The translations under genes were made by a program, and so were the position numbers. A stretch of DNA of 64,000 nt from Streptomyces halobius (GTDB taxonomy: Bacteria > Actinomycetota > Actinomycetes > Streptomycetales > Streptomycetaceae): positions 6,634,001 through 6,698,000 of the forward strand of contig NZ_CP086322.1 of assembly GCF_023277745.1 (NCBI RefSeq). The letters are read 5' to 3'. Positions 35,967-43,679 of this stretch are shown here, piece after piece. Numbering within the stretch: position 1 is the stretch's first letter; each line of letters starts with the position of its first letter. The notes below the pieces were generated by a model, which was not told where the DNA came from, ran no database searches, and saw nothing but the letters and a program-made list of their open reading frames with translations.

Positions 35967-38711
35967 ATGACGATGACCAGGTCTGCGAAGAACGCGACGA
36001 ACGACGTGACGAGCGGTGCGATGAACGACGTGATCAACAACGTGCGGAACGACGCGCCGAACGACGCGACGAGGTCCGTGGCCAACGGCCGGGCGGAGAG
36101 CGTCCCGGGGAACGCGGCGAACGATGTGATGGAGGAGACGGAACGCGTGGTGTGGACCGGAGAGTGGGTCGCCGAGCGGCTCGGTGTCTCGCTGAGCGGC
36201 GGGGACGAACTGCCCAAGCTGCTGGGTCTGGCACTGCGACGCAACCCCAAGCGGGCCCATCTGCTCGTGTCGAACGTGCTGGGCAAGCATGTACCGCAGC
36301 GGCCCGGAGTGGTCCATGGCGCCGGCGTCGGACTGGGGCGGAGGGTGCGGGAGCTGCTGGGGGACGAGGCCGCCGCCCGGTCCGTTGTCCTGGGCTACGC
36401 CGAGACCGCCACCGGACTGGGGCATTCCGTGGCCGACGGGCTGGCGCTCGCGCCGTATCTGCACTCCACCCGTCGGCCGGTGGCGGGCGTCCCGCAGGTG
36501 GGCGGCTTCGAGGAGGAGCACAGCCACGCGACCTCGCATCTGCTGCTTCCGGAGGACCGCGACCTCCTTGCCGGGGACGGCCCGCTGGTGCTCGTCGACG
36601 ATGAGTTCTCCACCGGCAGGACCGTCCTGAACACCATCAAGGCGCTGCACACGCAGTTCCCGCGCGAGCGGTACGTGGTCGTCGCCCTCGTCGACATGCG
36701 CTCCGACGCGGACCGCACCCACCTGGAGGAGTTCGCCGCGGAACTGGGCGCCCGCGTCGACCTCGTGGCCCTGGCCGCGGGCGGCGTACGCCTCCCGGCG
36801 CATGTCCTGGAGCGTGGCCGGGAACTCGTCGCCGCCCATGAGTCCCGCACGGTGGCCTCGGCGAACGCACCGGCCACGGACGTGGTACGGGTTGCCCTCG
36901 ACTGGCCCGCCGGACTGCCCGACGGCGGACGGCACGGCTTCACCCCCGCGCACCGCGAGCGGCTGGAGGCCGGGCTGCCGGCCATGGCGGCCCGCATCGC
37001 GGAGCACGTGGACGGCGCACGCCGCATTCTCGTCCTCGGCAACGAGGAGCTGATGTATACGCCGCTGCGGCTCGCCGAGGCCCTGGACAACCAGCTCGCC
37101 GACACCACGGCCGGCGCCGGTGCGGCGCAGGCCGGCGAGCCGGGCCCGCCGGCCGACGGCGCCGGGGTCTATTTCTCGACAACCACCCGGTCGCCCGTGC
37201 TCGCCGTGGACGACCCCGGCTATGCGATACGGACCCGGCTCGCCTTCCCCGCCCACGACCGGCCCGCCGACGGACCGGGGGAGCGGTACGCGTACAACGT
37301 CGCGGCCGGCGCCGACCCGGCGCGCCGCTTCGACGCCGTCGTGGCCGTCGTGGACTCGTACGGCGACCTCCCCGAACTGCACGCCGCCGGCGGTCTGCTG
37401 GACCGTCTCGCCGAGCACACCGACCGGCTGCTGCTCGCCGTCATCCCCGCGTACGTCCCGCGGTCCGGGGCCTCTTCCGAGGCGTCGCCCCCTGCGCCGT
37501 CCGAGCACCGCGGTCGGGCGGCGGACGAGACCGCCTCCTCGCACACTCCGCAACGACAGGTCCGTTCCATGCACCTCCCCGAGCCGCTGCGCGGCCCCGC
37601 CTTCTCCTCCTACGCCCCCGAGGAGGTCGGCTGGCTTCTGCAGGACCTGTCCGACGTCACTCTGGAAGCGCCCACCGAGGAACGTGAGGAGGCGATTCAG
37701 CGCGGCGGAGCCCACTACGCCGAGTCGCTGCCCGTGGAGTACCAGCCGAGCGACCAGTACCAAGCGCTCTTCCACAGCGCGCTGCAGACGTCCGCGAGCC
37801 GGATCGCGCGGGCCGTCGGGGCCGTCACCGAGACCGTGCTCGCCGAGCGCACGAAGAACCCGGTGCTGGTGTCGCTGGCGCGGGCCGGCACACCGGTCGG
37901 TGTGCTGATGCGCCGCTGGGCGCGGCACGCCCACGGCCTGGAACTGCCGCACTACGCCGTCTCCATCGTGCGTGGCCGGGGCATCGACACCACCGCACTG
38001 CGCTGGCTGGCCGCCCACCATGACCCGGCGGATGTCGTCTTCGTGGACGGCTGGACCGGAAAGGGCGCCATCACCCGCGAACTCGCCGAGGCGCTGGCGG
38101 ACTTCCCGGGATTCGACCCCCGGATCGCCGTACTCGCCGACCCCGGCAGCTGCGTCGAGACCTATGGCACCCGCGATGACTTCCTCATCCCGTCCGCCTG
38201 CCTCAACTCCACTGTCTCCGGGCTCATATCGCGCACCGTCCTGCGCGATGACCTGGTGGGCCCGGACGACTTCCACGGCGCCAAGTTCTACCGTGAACTG
38301 GTCGGCAGCGATGTGTCACGGGCCTTCCTGGACGCGGTCGGCGCGCGGTTCGCCGACGTCTCCGAGGCGGTTGCCGCGGACGTGAAGGAGCTGGCCGCCG
38401 CCGACCGCACTCCCACCTGGGAGGGCTGGGCGGCCGTCGAGCGGATCAGTGGGGAGTACGGCATCCACGATGTGAACCTCGTGAAGCCCGGTGTCGGCGA
38501 GACCACCCGGGTACTGCTGCGCAGGGTCCCCTGGAAGGTCCTCGCCCAGCGGGGTGCCGGGGCCGATCTCGATCATGTGCGCCTCCTGGCCGAACAACGG
38601 GGCGTGCCCGTCGAAGAGGTCGACGAACTGCCCTATACCTGTGTCGGGTTGATCCACCCCCGCTTCACCCGCGGGGCCACGGGTGCTGACGGCAAGGCGG
38701 TGGCCTCCTGA
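35967..38711 (+). CDS. Fused PRTase_2-TRSP-PRTase_1 protein (Ter biosynthetic module)
   Basis: A 914-residue fusion. Residues 1-55 are low complexity (see repeat). A first phosphoribosyltransferase domain (about 60-270) carries the PRPP loop LVLVDDEFSTGRT (208-220). A TRSP domain follows (about 290-500), then a second PRTase/StiP-type domain from Met 535 (MHLPEPLRGPAF) with the PRPP loop VVFVDGWTGKGAI (about 690-702) and PYTCVGLIHPRFTRG near the end. In Ter clusters elsewhere the two PRTases are often separate proteins. AGGAGG stands 9 nt before the ATG. The stop overlaps the HAD gene start (TGATG). Confidence 0.88.
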   Translation: MTMTRSAKNATNDVTSGAMNDVINNVRNDAPNDATRSVANGRAESVPGNAANDVMEETERVVWTGEWVAERLGVSLSGGDELPKLLGLALRRNPKRAHLLVSNVLGKHVPQRPGVVHGAGVGLGRRVRELLGDEAAARSVVLGYAETATGLGHSVADGLALAPYLHSTRRPVAGVPQVGGFEEEHSHATSHLLLPEDRDLLAGDGPLVLVDDEFSTGRTVLNTIKALHTQFPRERYVVVALVDMRSDADRTHLEEFAAELGARVDLVALAAGGVRLPAHVLERGRELVAAHESRTVASANAPATDVVRVALDWPAGLPDGGRHGFTPAHRERLEAGLPAMAARIAEHVDGARRILVLGNEELMYTPLRLAEALDNQLADTTAGAGAAQAGEPGPPADGAGVYFSTTTRSPVLAVDDPGYAIRTRLAFPAHDRPADGPGERYAYNVAAGADPARRFDAVVAVVDSYGDLPELHAAGGLLDRLAEHTDRLLLAVIPAYVPRSGASSEASPPAPSEHRGRAADETASSHTPQRQVRSMHLPEPLRGPAFSSYAPEEVGWLLQDLSDVTLEAPTEEREEAIQRGGAHYAESLPVEYQPSDQYQALFHSALQTSASRIARAVGAVTETVLAERTKNPVLVSLARAGTPVGVLMRRWARHAHGLELPHYAVSIVRGRGIDTTALRWLAAHHDPADVVFVDGWTGKGAITRELAEALADFPGFDPRIAVLADPGSCVETYGTRDDFLIPSACLNSTVSGLISRTVLRDDLVGPDDFHGAKFYRELVGSDVSRAFLDAVGARFADVSEAVAADVKELAAADRTPTWEGWAAVERISGEYGIHDVNLVKPGVGETTRVLLRRVPWKVLAQRGAGADLDHVRLLAEQRGVPVEEVDELPYTCVGLIHPRFTRGATGADGKAVAS
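35987..36130 (+). repeat. 12-bp coding microrepeats at the start of the PRTase gene
   Basis: The hexamer AACGAC recurs at 36000, 36024, 36048 and 36060 (24, 24 and 12 nt apart), with a degenerate copy near 36122. In protein this gives Asn-Asp every four or eight residues (NDVTSGAM, NDVINNVR, NDAP, NDAT). It encodes only the low-complexity N-terminus. Met 55 (36129) could be the ancestral start. Confidence 0.7.
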
Positions 38712-39586
38712 TGAGCGAGCGCAGCGTGGGGGTCCCCCCGGCCGAAGGCTGGGGAAGTGTCGGCATGAGCGCTATCGTCGCCAGCGACCTCGACCGCACC
38801 CTGATCTATTCGGCCGCCGCGCTGAATCTCGCCATGCCCGACGCCGAGGCGCCGCGGCTGCTGTGTGTCGAGACATACCAGCGCAAGCCGCTGTCCTATA
38901 TGACGGAGACGGCGGCCGGACTGCTGGCCGAACTGGCCCGCGCCACCACCTTCGTGCCGACCACCACCCGCACCCGCGAGCAATACGGACGCATCCATCT
39001 CCCCGGCCCTGCACCGGAGTTCGCCATCTGCGCCAATGGCGGTCACCTGCTCGTACGGGGTGAGTCGGACCAGGACTGGCAGCGCACCGTCGCCGCGCGG
39101 CTCGCCTCGCAGTGCGCGCCCCTCGACGAGATCCGCGCGCACCTCATCCGCACCGCCGACCCGGCCTGGCTGCTGAAGGAACGCGTCGCCGAGGACCTCT
39201 TCGCCTACCTCGTCGTGGAGCGTCCGCTGCTGCCGGAAACCTGGGTGAAGGATCTCACCGACTGGGCGGAAGAACGCGGTTGGACCGTTTCTCTGCAGGG
39301 CCGCAAGATCTACGCCGTACCGAAGCCGCTCACCAAGAGCGCTGCTGTCGAAGAGGTGGCCCGCCGCACCGGGGCGTCGGAGGTCCTCGCGGCCGGCGAC
39401 TCCCTGCTCGACGCCGATCTGCTGCTGGCGGCGGACCGCGGCTGGCGGCCCGGACACGGTGAGCTGGCGGACTCGGGCTGGCAGGCCCCGCACGTCACGG
39501 CGCTCGACGAGCGTGGTGTCGCGGCGGGTGAGGAAATCGTCCGGGCCTTCATCCGCGGCGTCGCCACCCCGGGCCGCGCCCGCTGA
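38711..39586 (+). CDS. HAD-superfamily phosphatase (Ter biosynthetic module)
   Basis: A 291-residue hydrolase with HAD motif I ASDLDRTLIYS, motif II TTRT, a Lys in PKPLTKSAAVEEV and motif IV AAGDSLLDADLLLAAD. It would dephosphorylate a sugar- or nucleotide-like intermediate. ATG 38711 shares its A with the TGA of the PRTase gene (TGATG), indicating coupling. A second ATG at 38765 (MSAIVASDLDRT) is where family homology begins. Between them lies a common Streptomyces-type hairpin repeat (38735-38754), so the first 18 residues are probably either non-conserved or untranslated. Confidence 0.87.
   Translation: MSERSVGVPPAEGWGSVGMSAIVASDLDRTLIYSAAALNLAMPDAEAPRLLCVETYQRKPLSYMTETAAGLLAELARATTFVPTTTRTREQYGRIHLPGPAPEFAICANGGHLLVRGESDQDWQRTVAARLASQCAPLDEIRAHLIRTADPAWLLKERVAEDLFAYLVVERPLLPETWVKDLTDWAEERGWTVSLQGRKIYAVPKPLTKSAAVEEVARRTGASEVLAAGDSLLDADLLLAADRGWRPGHGELADSGWQAPHVTALDERGVAAGEEIVRAFIRGVATPGRAR
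38735..38754. repeat. Streptomyces-type dispersed hairpin repeat inside the HAD gene 5' end
   Basis: CCCCCGGCCGAAGGCTGGGG folds into a short hairpin with a GAA loop. This sequence class is scattered through Streptomyces genomes. Here it lies between the two possible start codons of the HAD gene. Confidence 0.55.
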
Positions 39587-39959
39587 CACGTACGGTGACA
39601 CAGGCCGCCACCGCGAGCGCCCCTGCCACGAGCACCGACTTCGCACAGACATCCACATCAGCGGCTTCGACGCGAGCGTGACCGTGCGCTCGCGCCCGGG
39701 CAGCGCGCCCACGCCGTGCAGCGCCATCGCGCCGGTCACCGGCGTCGTCCACGCGGGCGCGGAGAACAGCTGCACCGCCGCGGTCGGTTGCGGGGCCCGC
39801 CGGCGGCGGGATCACCTCGCTGGGCAGCGGCGGGAAGAGAAAGGGAAAGTTGAGAGGTATGGGTTATGGGTGGCCGTGCTCGGTTAGTCTCGCCGAGCGG
39901 TTGGCTGCGCGCCTGCGGAAGCCGGCCGTGACCATCGGCCGGGATCAGGAGGAGACCGA
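39587..39959. other. Gene-free stretch between the Ter module and the methyltransferase gene
   Basis: About 373 nt. Short open frames on both strands look like degraded or chance coding sequence; one minus-strand frame contains a hydrophobic stretch (SVLVAGALAVAACVTV) but has no ribosome site or family resemblance. The right end supplies AGGAGG for the methyltransferase gene. Confidence 0.4.
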
Positions 39960-40619
39960 GTGACCGAGTCCAAGAGCACGCCGATCACGGCGGAGATGTA
40001 CGACTACGTTCTCGCCCACAATCCCCCATTGGACTCCGTGCAGCGGGGGCTCGTGGAGACCACGCACCGGCAGTTCCCCGAATCCGCGATCATGCAGTCG
40101 GCGGCGGAGCAGGGTGCCTTGCTGGCGTTCCTGCTGCGGCTGATCGGGGCGCGGCATGTGGCCGAGGTGGGCACGTTCACCGGGTTCTCCGCCTTGTGCA
40201 TGGCCCAGGCGCTGCCCGCGGACGGCACGCTGATCACCTGCGATGTTTCCGAGGAGTGGACGGCGTACGGCCGTGAGGCATGGGCGAAGGCCGGTGTCGC
40301 GGACCGTGTCCAGCTGCGGCTCGCACCCGCATTGGACACCCTGCGGGCCATGCCGGCCGAGCCGCATATCGACTTCGCGTATATCGATGCGGACAAGGCG
40401 GGCTATATCGGCTACTGGGAGGAACTGGTGCCGCGGCTGCGGCCCGGGGGCCTGATCGTCGCGGACAACGTGCTGTTCCACGGCGAGGTCGTCAACACGG
40501 AGGCCACCGGACCGGCCCGAGCGATCAGGGAGTTCAACGACCATGTGCGGGCGGACGACCGGATGGAGGCGGTGATGCTCACCGTGGCGGACGGCGTGAC
40601 GGTGGCGCGTCGGCGGTAG
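39960..40619 (+). CDS. O-methyltransferase, caffeoyl-CoA type
   Basis: A 219-residue SAM-dependent methyltransferase. The SAM-binding motif is HVAEVGTFTGFSALCMAQALP; the metal and catalytic site is IDFAYIDADKAGYIGYWEELVPRLRPGGLIVADNVLFHGEV. This is the cation-dependent type that methylates catechol-like hydroxyls. GTG 39960 overlaps a strong AGGAGGAG region by good spacing. The substrate is unknown. It lies just past the Ter module on the same strand but 373 nt away, so membership is uncertain. Confidence 0.93.
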   Translation: MTESKSTPITAEMYDYVLAHNPPLDSVQRGLVETTHRQFPESAIMQSAAEQGALLAFLLRLIGARHVAEVGTFTGFSALCMAQALPADGTLITCDVSEEWTAYGREAWAKAGVADRVQLRLAPALDTLRAMPAEPHIDFAYIDADKAGYIGYWEELVPRLRPGGLIVADNVLFHGEVVNTEATGPARAIREFNDHVRADDRMEAVMLTVADGVTVARRR

Positions 40620-40685
40620 GGCCCGGGCTGCGGGGAGGGGGCTCGAGGCGCCCGGCCGAGCGCCCGGGGTCTCCCGGCCTGCCGG

Positions 40686-40735
40686 CGGCGCCCCATGGGA
40701 TCACCCTGCCAGGGCGGCCCCATGGGATCACCAGG
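40686..40735. repeat. 27-bp-spaced direct repeat between the methyltransferase and FmdB genes
   Basis: CCCCATGGGATCACC occurs at 40691-40705 and 40718-40732. Together with GGGCG/CGCCC elements on the flanks it can fold into alternative hairpins between two converging genes, and may serve as their terminator. Confidence 0.5.
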
Positions 40736-40752
40736 GCGCCCGTTGAGCGCCC

Positions 40753-40968
40753 CTACCCGCAGCAGCCGCCCCCGCAGCAGCCGCCGCCCCCGCCCCCGCC
40801 GCTGGGGGCGGGGGCGGTCGCGGAGCCGCCGACGGCGACGGTGGAGAGCAGCTTCACGGTGTCCTCGTGGCCCTCGGGGCAGACGGCCGGCGCGGAGGAC
40901 TCGGCCATCGGCCGGTTCACTTCGAAGGTGGTGCCACAGGGGCGGCACCGGTATTCGTAACGAGGCAT
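40753..40968 (-). CDS. FmdB-family zinc ribbon protein
   Basis: A 71-residue protein beginning MPRYEYRCRPCGTTFEVNRPM. The CRPC pair plus AVCPEGH give part of a zinc ribbon, and the tail is glycine/cysteine-rich (GGGGGGGCCGGGCCG). FmdB-type ribbons are small putative regulators. GTG 40974 is two codons upstream in frame. There is no Shine-Dalgarno sequence. Confidence 0.85.
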   Translation of the reverse strand: MPRYEYRCRPCGTTFEVNRPMAESSAPAVCPEGHEDTVKLLSTVAVGGSATAPAPSGGGGGGGCCGGGCCG

Positions 40969-40993
40969 GGCCACAGATTAGCTGTGGCGCAGG

Positions 40994-42199
40994 TCAGCGC
41001 ACGACGGTGCCGGGCGGTGCGCTCAGCATGCCGAGTTCGGCGCGGGTCGGCGCGCCTTCCCAGTCGCCCGGGGAGGCGACCGCGAACGCGCCGGTGGTCA
41101 CGGCTCGCTCAAGGCGTCCGGCCAGGTCTTCGCCGTCCAGCAACGCCGAGAGATAGCCCGCTACGAAGGCATCGCCCGCTCCTACGGGATCCACCGCCCG
41201 TACCGGCTCGGCGGGCCGGTGCAGTGAGCCGTCGTGGGTGAAGGCCGTCGCCCCGTCGGCGCCGAGTGTGACGATGACCTCACCGACGCCCAGCTGCCGC
41301 AGCAGCCTGGCCTGGTCCGCGGTGGTGGCTGCCGGGTCGCGGGCGAGGGACGGGGCGCCCTCGTCCGCGGCCTCATGCCCGCCCGTCGCCCTGTCGCGGA
41401 TATCGTCCCCGCCCGTGGCCCTGCCGGGGATCTCGTCCTCGTTCGTCGCCTTGTCGGAGGTCGCCTCCGTGTTCGTCGCCGTGCGGGGGATCCCGTCCCC
41501 GCTCGTCGGCAGGCACAGGGGCAGCTCGTCGTCCGAGGCGATCAGGGTGTCCACGTACGGAATCCACTCACGCAGGACCGCGGCGGCTTCTTGCGCGGTC
41601 CAGAGTCGTGCACGGAAGTTGACGTCGAGGCAGATCAATGAGCCGTTTTGGCAGGCGAGTCGGAGGGCGAGGCGTGCCGCCGAACGAGCCGTGGGGCTCA
41701 GGGCGGGGGTGATGCCCGTCAGGTGCAGTACGCGAGGTGGGGCGGCGGCGAAGACCCGCTCGATGGCGTGGGGCTCGATCCGCGAACCGGCCGATCCCGC
41801 ACGGTAGTAGTGGGCCCGGGTGACCTCCGGCAGCCGTGGCTCGAAGAGGATCAGCCCGGTCGGGGCATCCGGGTCGGTCGCGGCGCCGGAGATCTCGACG
41901 CCTTCGGCCCGCAGTGTACGCAGGACCAGTTCTCCGGCCTCGTCCTCGCCGACCGTGCCCGACCAGTGGACGAGGTGGCCGAGCCGGGCCAGGCCGATCG
42001 CGACATTGCTCTCCGCGCCGGCGATGGAGACGTTCATCGTGCCGCCGAGCTTCAGCGGGCCGCTGCCCTGCAGGGCGACCATCGTCTCGCCGAAGGTGAA
42101 GACGTCCGGCCTCGGGCGGGTCTCCGGGGCCGGATGCCCCGTATGACCTCGCTGCCCCTCTTCCGTAGCCTGATCCCGCTGCCCGCTCATCCCGCTCAT
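40994..42199 (-). CDS. kdgK: PfkB-family sugar kinase, probable 2-keto-3-deoxy-sugar-acid kinase with repeat insert
   Basis: A 401-residue ribokinase-fold kinase. N-terminal DVFTFGETMVALQG and AGAESNVAIGLARLG and the C-terminal DPVGAGDAFVAGYL (catalytic Asp) are intact. The nearest type is the 2-dehydro-3-deoxygluconate/galactonate kinase, which suits the dgoD gene beside it. Unusually, five decapeptides inserted between ASDDELPLCLP and DQARLLRQLGVGEV lengthen the protein by about 50 residues. Two ATGs, 42199 and 42190, lie after GGGAG. The downstream aldolase is not present. Confidence 0.88.
   Translation of the reverse strand: MSGMSGQRDQATEEGQRGHTGHPAPETRPRPDVFTFGETMVALQGSGPLKLGGTMNVSIAGAESNVAIGLARLGHLVHWSGTVGEDEAGELVLRTLRAEGVEISGAATDPDAPTGLILFEPRLPEVTRAHYYRAGSAGSRIEPHAIERVFAAAPPRVLHLTGITPALSPTARSAARLALRLACQNGSLICLDVNFRARLWTAQEAAAVLREWIPYVDTLIASDDELPLCLPTSGDGIPRTATNTEATSDKATNEDEIPGRATGGDDIRDRATGGHEAADEGAPSLARDPAATTADQARLLRQLGVGEVIVTLGADGATAFTHDGSLHRPAEPVRAVDPVGAGDAFVAGYLSALLDGEDLAGRLERAVTTGAFAVASPGDWEGAPTRAELGMLSAPPGTVVR
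41357..41506 (-). repeat. 30-bp in-frame minisatellite within the sugar kinase gene
   Basis: Five consecutive 30-bp units encode TSGDGIPRTA, TNTEATSDKA, TNEDEIPGRA, TGGDDIRDRA and TGGHEAADEG. The period is exactly ten codons and the consensus is T-x-x-D/E-x-I-x-x-R-A. The insert lies in a surface loop before the ATP-side strand of the kinase. Confidence 0.85.
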
Positions 42200-42270
42200 C
42201 CCGCTCCCACCGCCTTCAACTCCGCCGCGCGCCGGCGCAGGCCGTGCAGGTCGGGTCGGCAGGGCCCCCT

Positions 42271-42367
42271 TGACCACTCCACGAGCCTCTTGACCACTCC
42301 GCGAACCCCTCACCACTCCGCGAACCCCTCACCACTCCGCGAACCCCTCACCACTCCGCGAACCCCC
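42271..42367. repeat. 19-20-bp tandem repeat overlapping the dgoD 3' end
   Basis: Five head-to-tail units of the type CACCACTCCGCGAACCCCT start at 42271, 42291, 42311, 42330 and 42349. The rightmost unit encodes the last codons of dgoD (FAEW) and the stop falls at 42348. The others are beyond the stop, in the gap before the kinase gene. The last three units are nearly identical. Confidence 0.88.
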
Positions 42368-43493
42368 CATCCGCATGACGCCAGACCGGGTTCCGCCAGG
42401 CATGACCTCTCTCGTCGGCCTTTCGCACGGCGGTCTCGTCCACCTCCACACCGAGCCCGGGGTGGTCGGTCCGCAGCAGCGAGCCCTCGTGGAAGCGGAA
42501 CGGCTCCGGGTCCACGACGTAGTCCAGCAGTCCGGCGCCCTGGTGGTAATGGATACCGATGGACTGCTCCTGGACGAGGAAGTTCGGGGTGGTGAAGGCG
42601 ACTTGGAGGCTGGCCGCCAGCGCGACCGGCCCGAGCGGGCAGTGCGGGGCGAGCTGAGCGCCGTACGTCTCCGCGAGTGCGGCGATCCGGCGTACTTCGG
42701 AGATGCCGCCCGCATGCGAGACATCGGGCTGCAGGATCGCGACCCCGGCCTGCAGCGGCACCAGGAAATCCGGCCGGGTGAAAAGGCGTTCACCGAGTGC
42801 GAGCGGGATGTTGGAGGCGTTGACCAGGTCCGGGAGGGCCGCCATGTAGTCGGGCAGGACGGGCTCCTCGACGAACATCGGCGCGTACTCGGCCAGCAGG
42901 GGGAGGAGACGGCGGGCATTGGCGGGGGAGACCCGGCCATGGAAGTCGAGCCCGAAGTCCCTTCCGTCACCGAGGACTTCACGTGCGGTCTCGGCGCGCA
43001 GCAGGCACTCCCGTACCTCGGCGCGGCCTGCCACGGGCGTCATCCGGCCGCAGCCGTTCATCTTGACGGCGGTGAAGCCCGCTTCGATCTGCGCGGTCAG
43101 CGCGTCCCGGATCGCGTGCGGTTCGTCGCCGCCGACCCATGCGTAGGCCCGGATCCTCTCGCGGACCGGCCCGCCCAGCAGCTGGTACACCGGCAGGCCG
43201 TGCCGCTTCCCCTTGATGTCCCACAGCGCCTGGTCCAGCCCGGCGACGGCGGACGACAGTACGGGGCCGCCCCGATAGAAGCTCCCCTTGGTCATGACCT
43301 GCCAGTGGTCCTCGATACGCGAGGGATCCTGGCCGAGGAGATACTCGGCCAGCACTTCCACGGCCGCCCGCACCGGCTCGGCGCGCCCTTCGACCACCGG
43401 CTCGCCCCAGCCGACGACGCCCTCATCGGTCTCCACCCGTACGAACAGCCAGCGTGGCGGGGCGAGAAACGTCTCGATGCGGCTGATCTCCAT
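42348..43493 (-). CDS. dgoD: D-galactonate dehydratase-type enolase superfamily enzyme
   Basis: A 381-residue enolase-superfamily protein beginning MEISRIETFLAPPRWLFVRVETDEGVVGWGEPV. The acid and base residues and Mg2+ ligands fall at D183, H185 (LDFHGR), E209 (VEEPV), E235 (LGERLF) and H285 (APHCPLGP). These positions agree with what I recall for E. coli DgoD, which removes water from D-galactonate. It would feed the kinase next to it. The C-terminus WRNPVWRHADGGFAEW is family-like, and its DNA is the seed of a tandem repeat. The ATG at 43493 starts at the family's N-terminus. Confidence 0.9.
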   Translation of the reverse strand: MEISRIETFLAPPRWLFVRVETDEGVVGWGEPVVEGRAEPVRAAVEVLAEYLLGQDPSRIEDHWQVMTKGSFYRGGPVLSSAVAGLDQALWDIKGKRHGLPVYQLLGGPVRERIRAYAWVGGDEPHAIRDALTAQIEAGFTAVKMNGCGRMTPVAGRAEVRECLLRAETAREVLGDGRDFGLDFHGRVSPANARRLLPLLAEYAPMFVEEPVLPDYMAALPDLVNASNIPLALGERLFTRPDFLVPLQAGVAILQPDVSHAGGISEVRRIAALAETYGAQLAPHCPLGPVALAASLQVAFTTPNFLVQEQSIGIHYHQGAGLLDYVVDPEPFRFHEGSLLRTDHPGLGVEVDETAVRKADERGHAWRNPVWRHADGGFAEW

Positions 43494-43679
43494 GCACCGG
43501 ACCGTCCTTTCGGCAGCGGGCTCGTACGCGTCCTCCTACCCGCCCGGCGCTCACCCGCCCACCCCAGCACCCGACCGGATATCGTCCCCGAACCCCGAAC
43601 ACCCCCCGCCGGATGCCGTCCCCCAACCCCTCCGGAGCACTGCTCGTCCCTACGCGTCCTCAGGCATTCTCAGGCCACC

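Noticed and set aside
35751..38276. An 841-codon minus-strand open frame over the PRTase gene
   Set aside because: Shadow frame without motifs; the plus strand encodes two PRPP loops.
39459..39887. A possible secreted protein in the gap after the HAD gene
   Set aside because: Short frames on both strands with no ribosome site and no resemblance to a family.
41357..41506. Frameshift or insertion element breaking the kinase gene
   Set aside because: The insert is exactly 50 codons, in frame, and flanked by intact kinase motifs on both sides.
42271..42367. CRISPR array
   Set aside because: The repeats are contiguous 19-20-bp units without spacers and lie in a gene end; no cas genes nearby.
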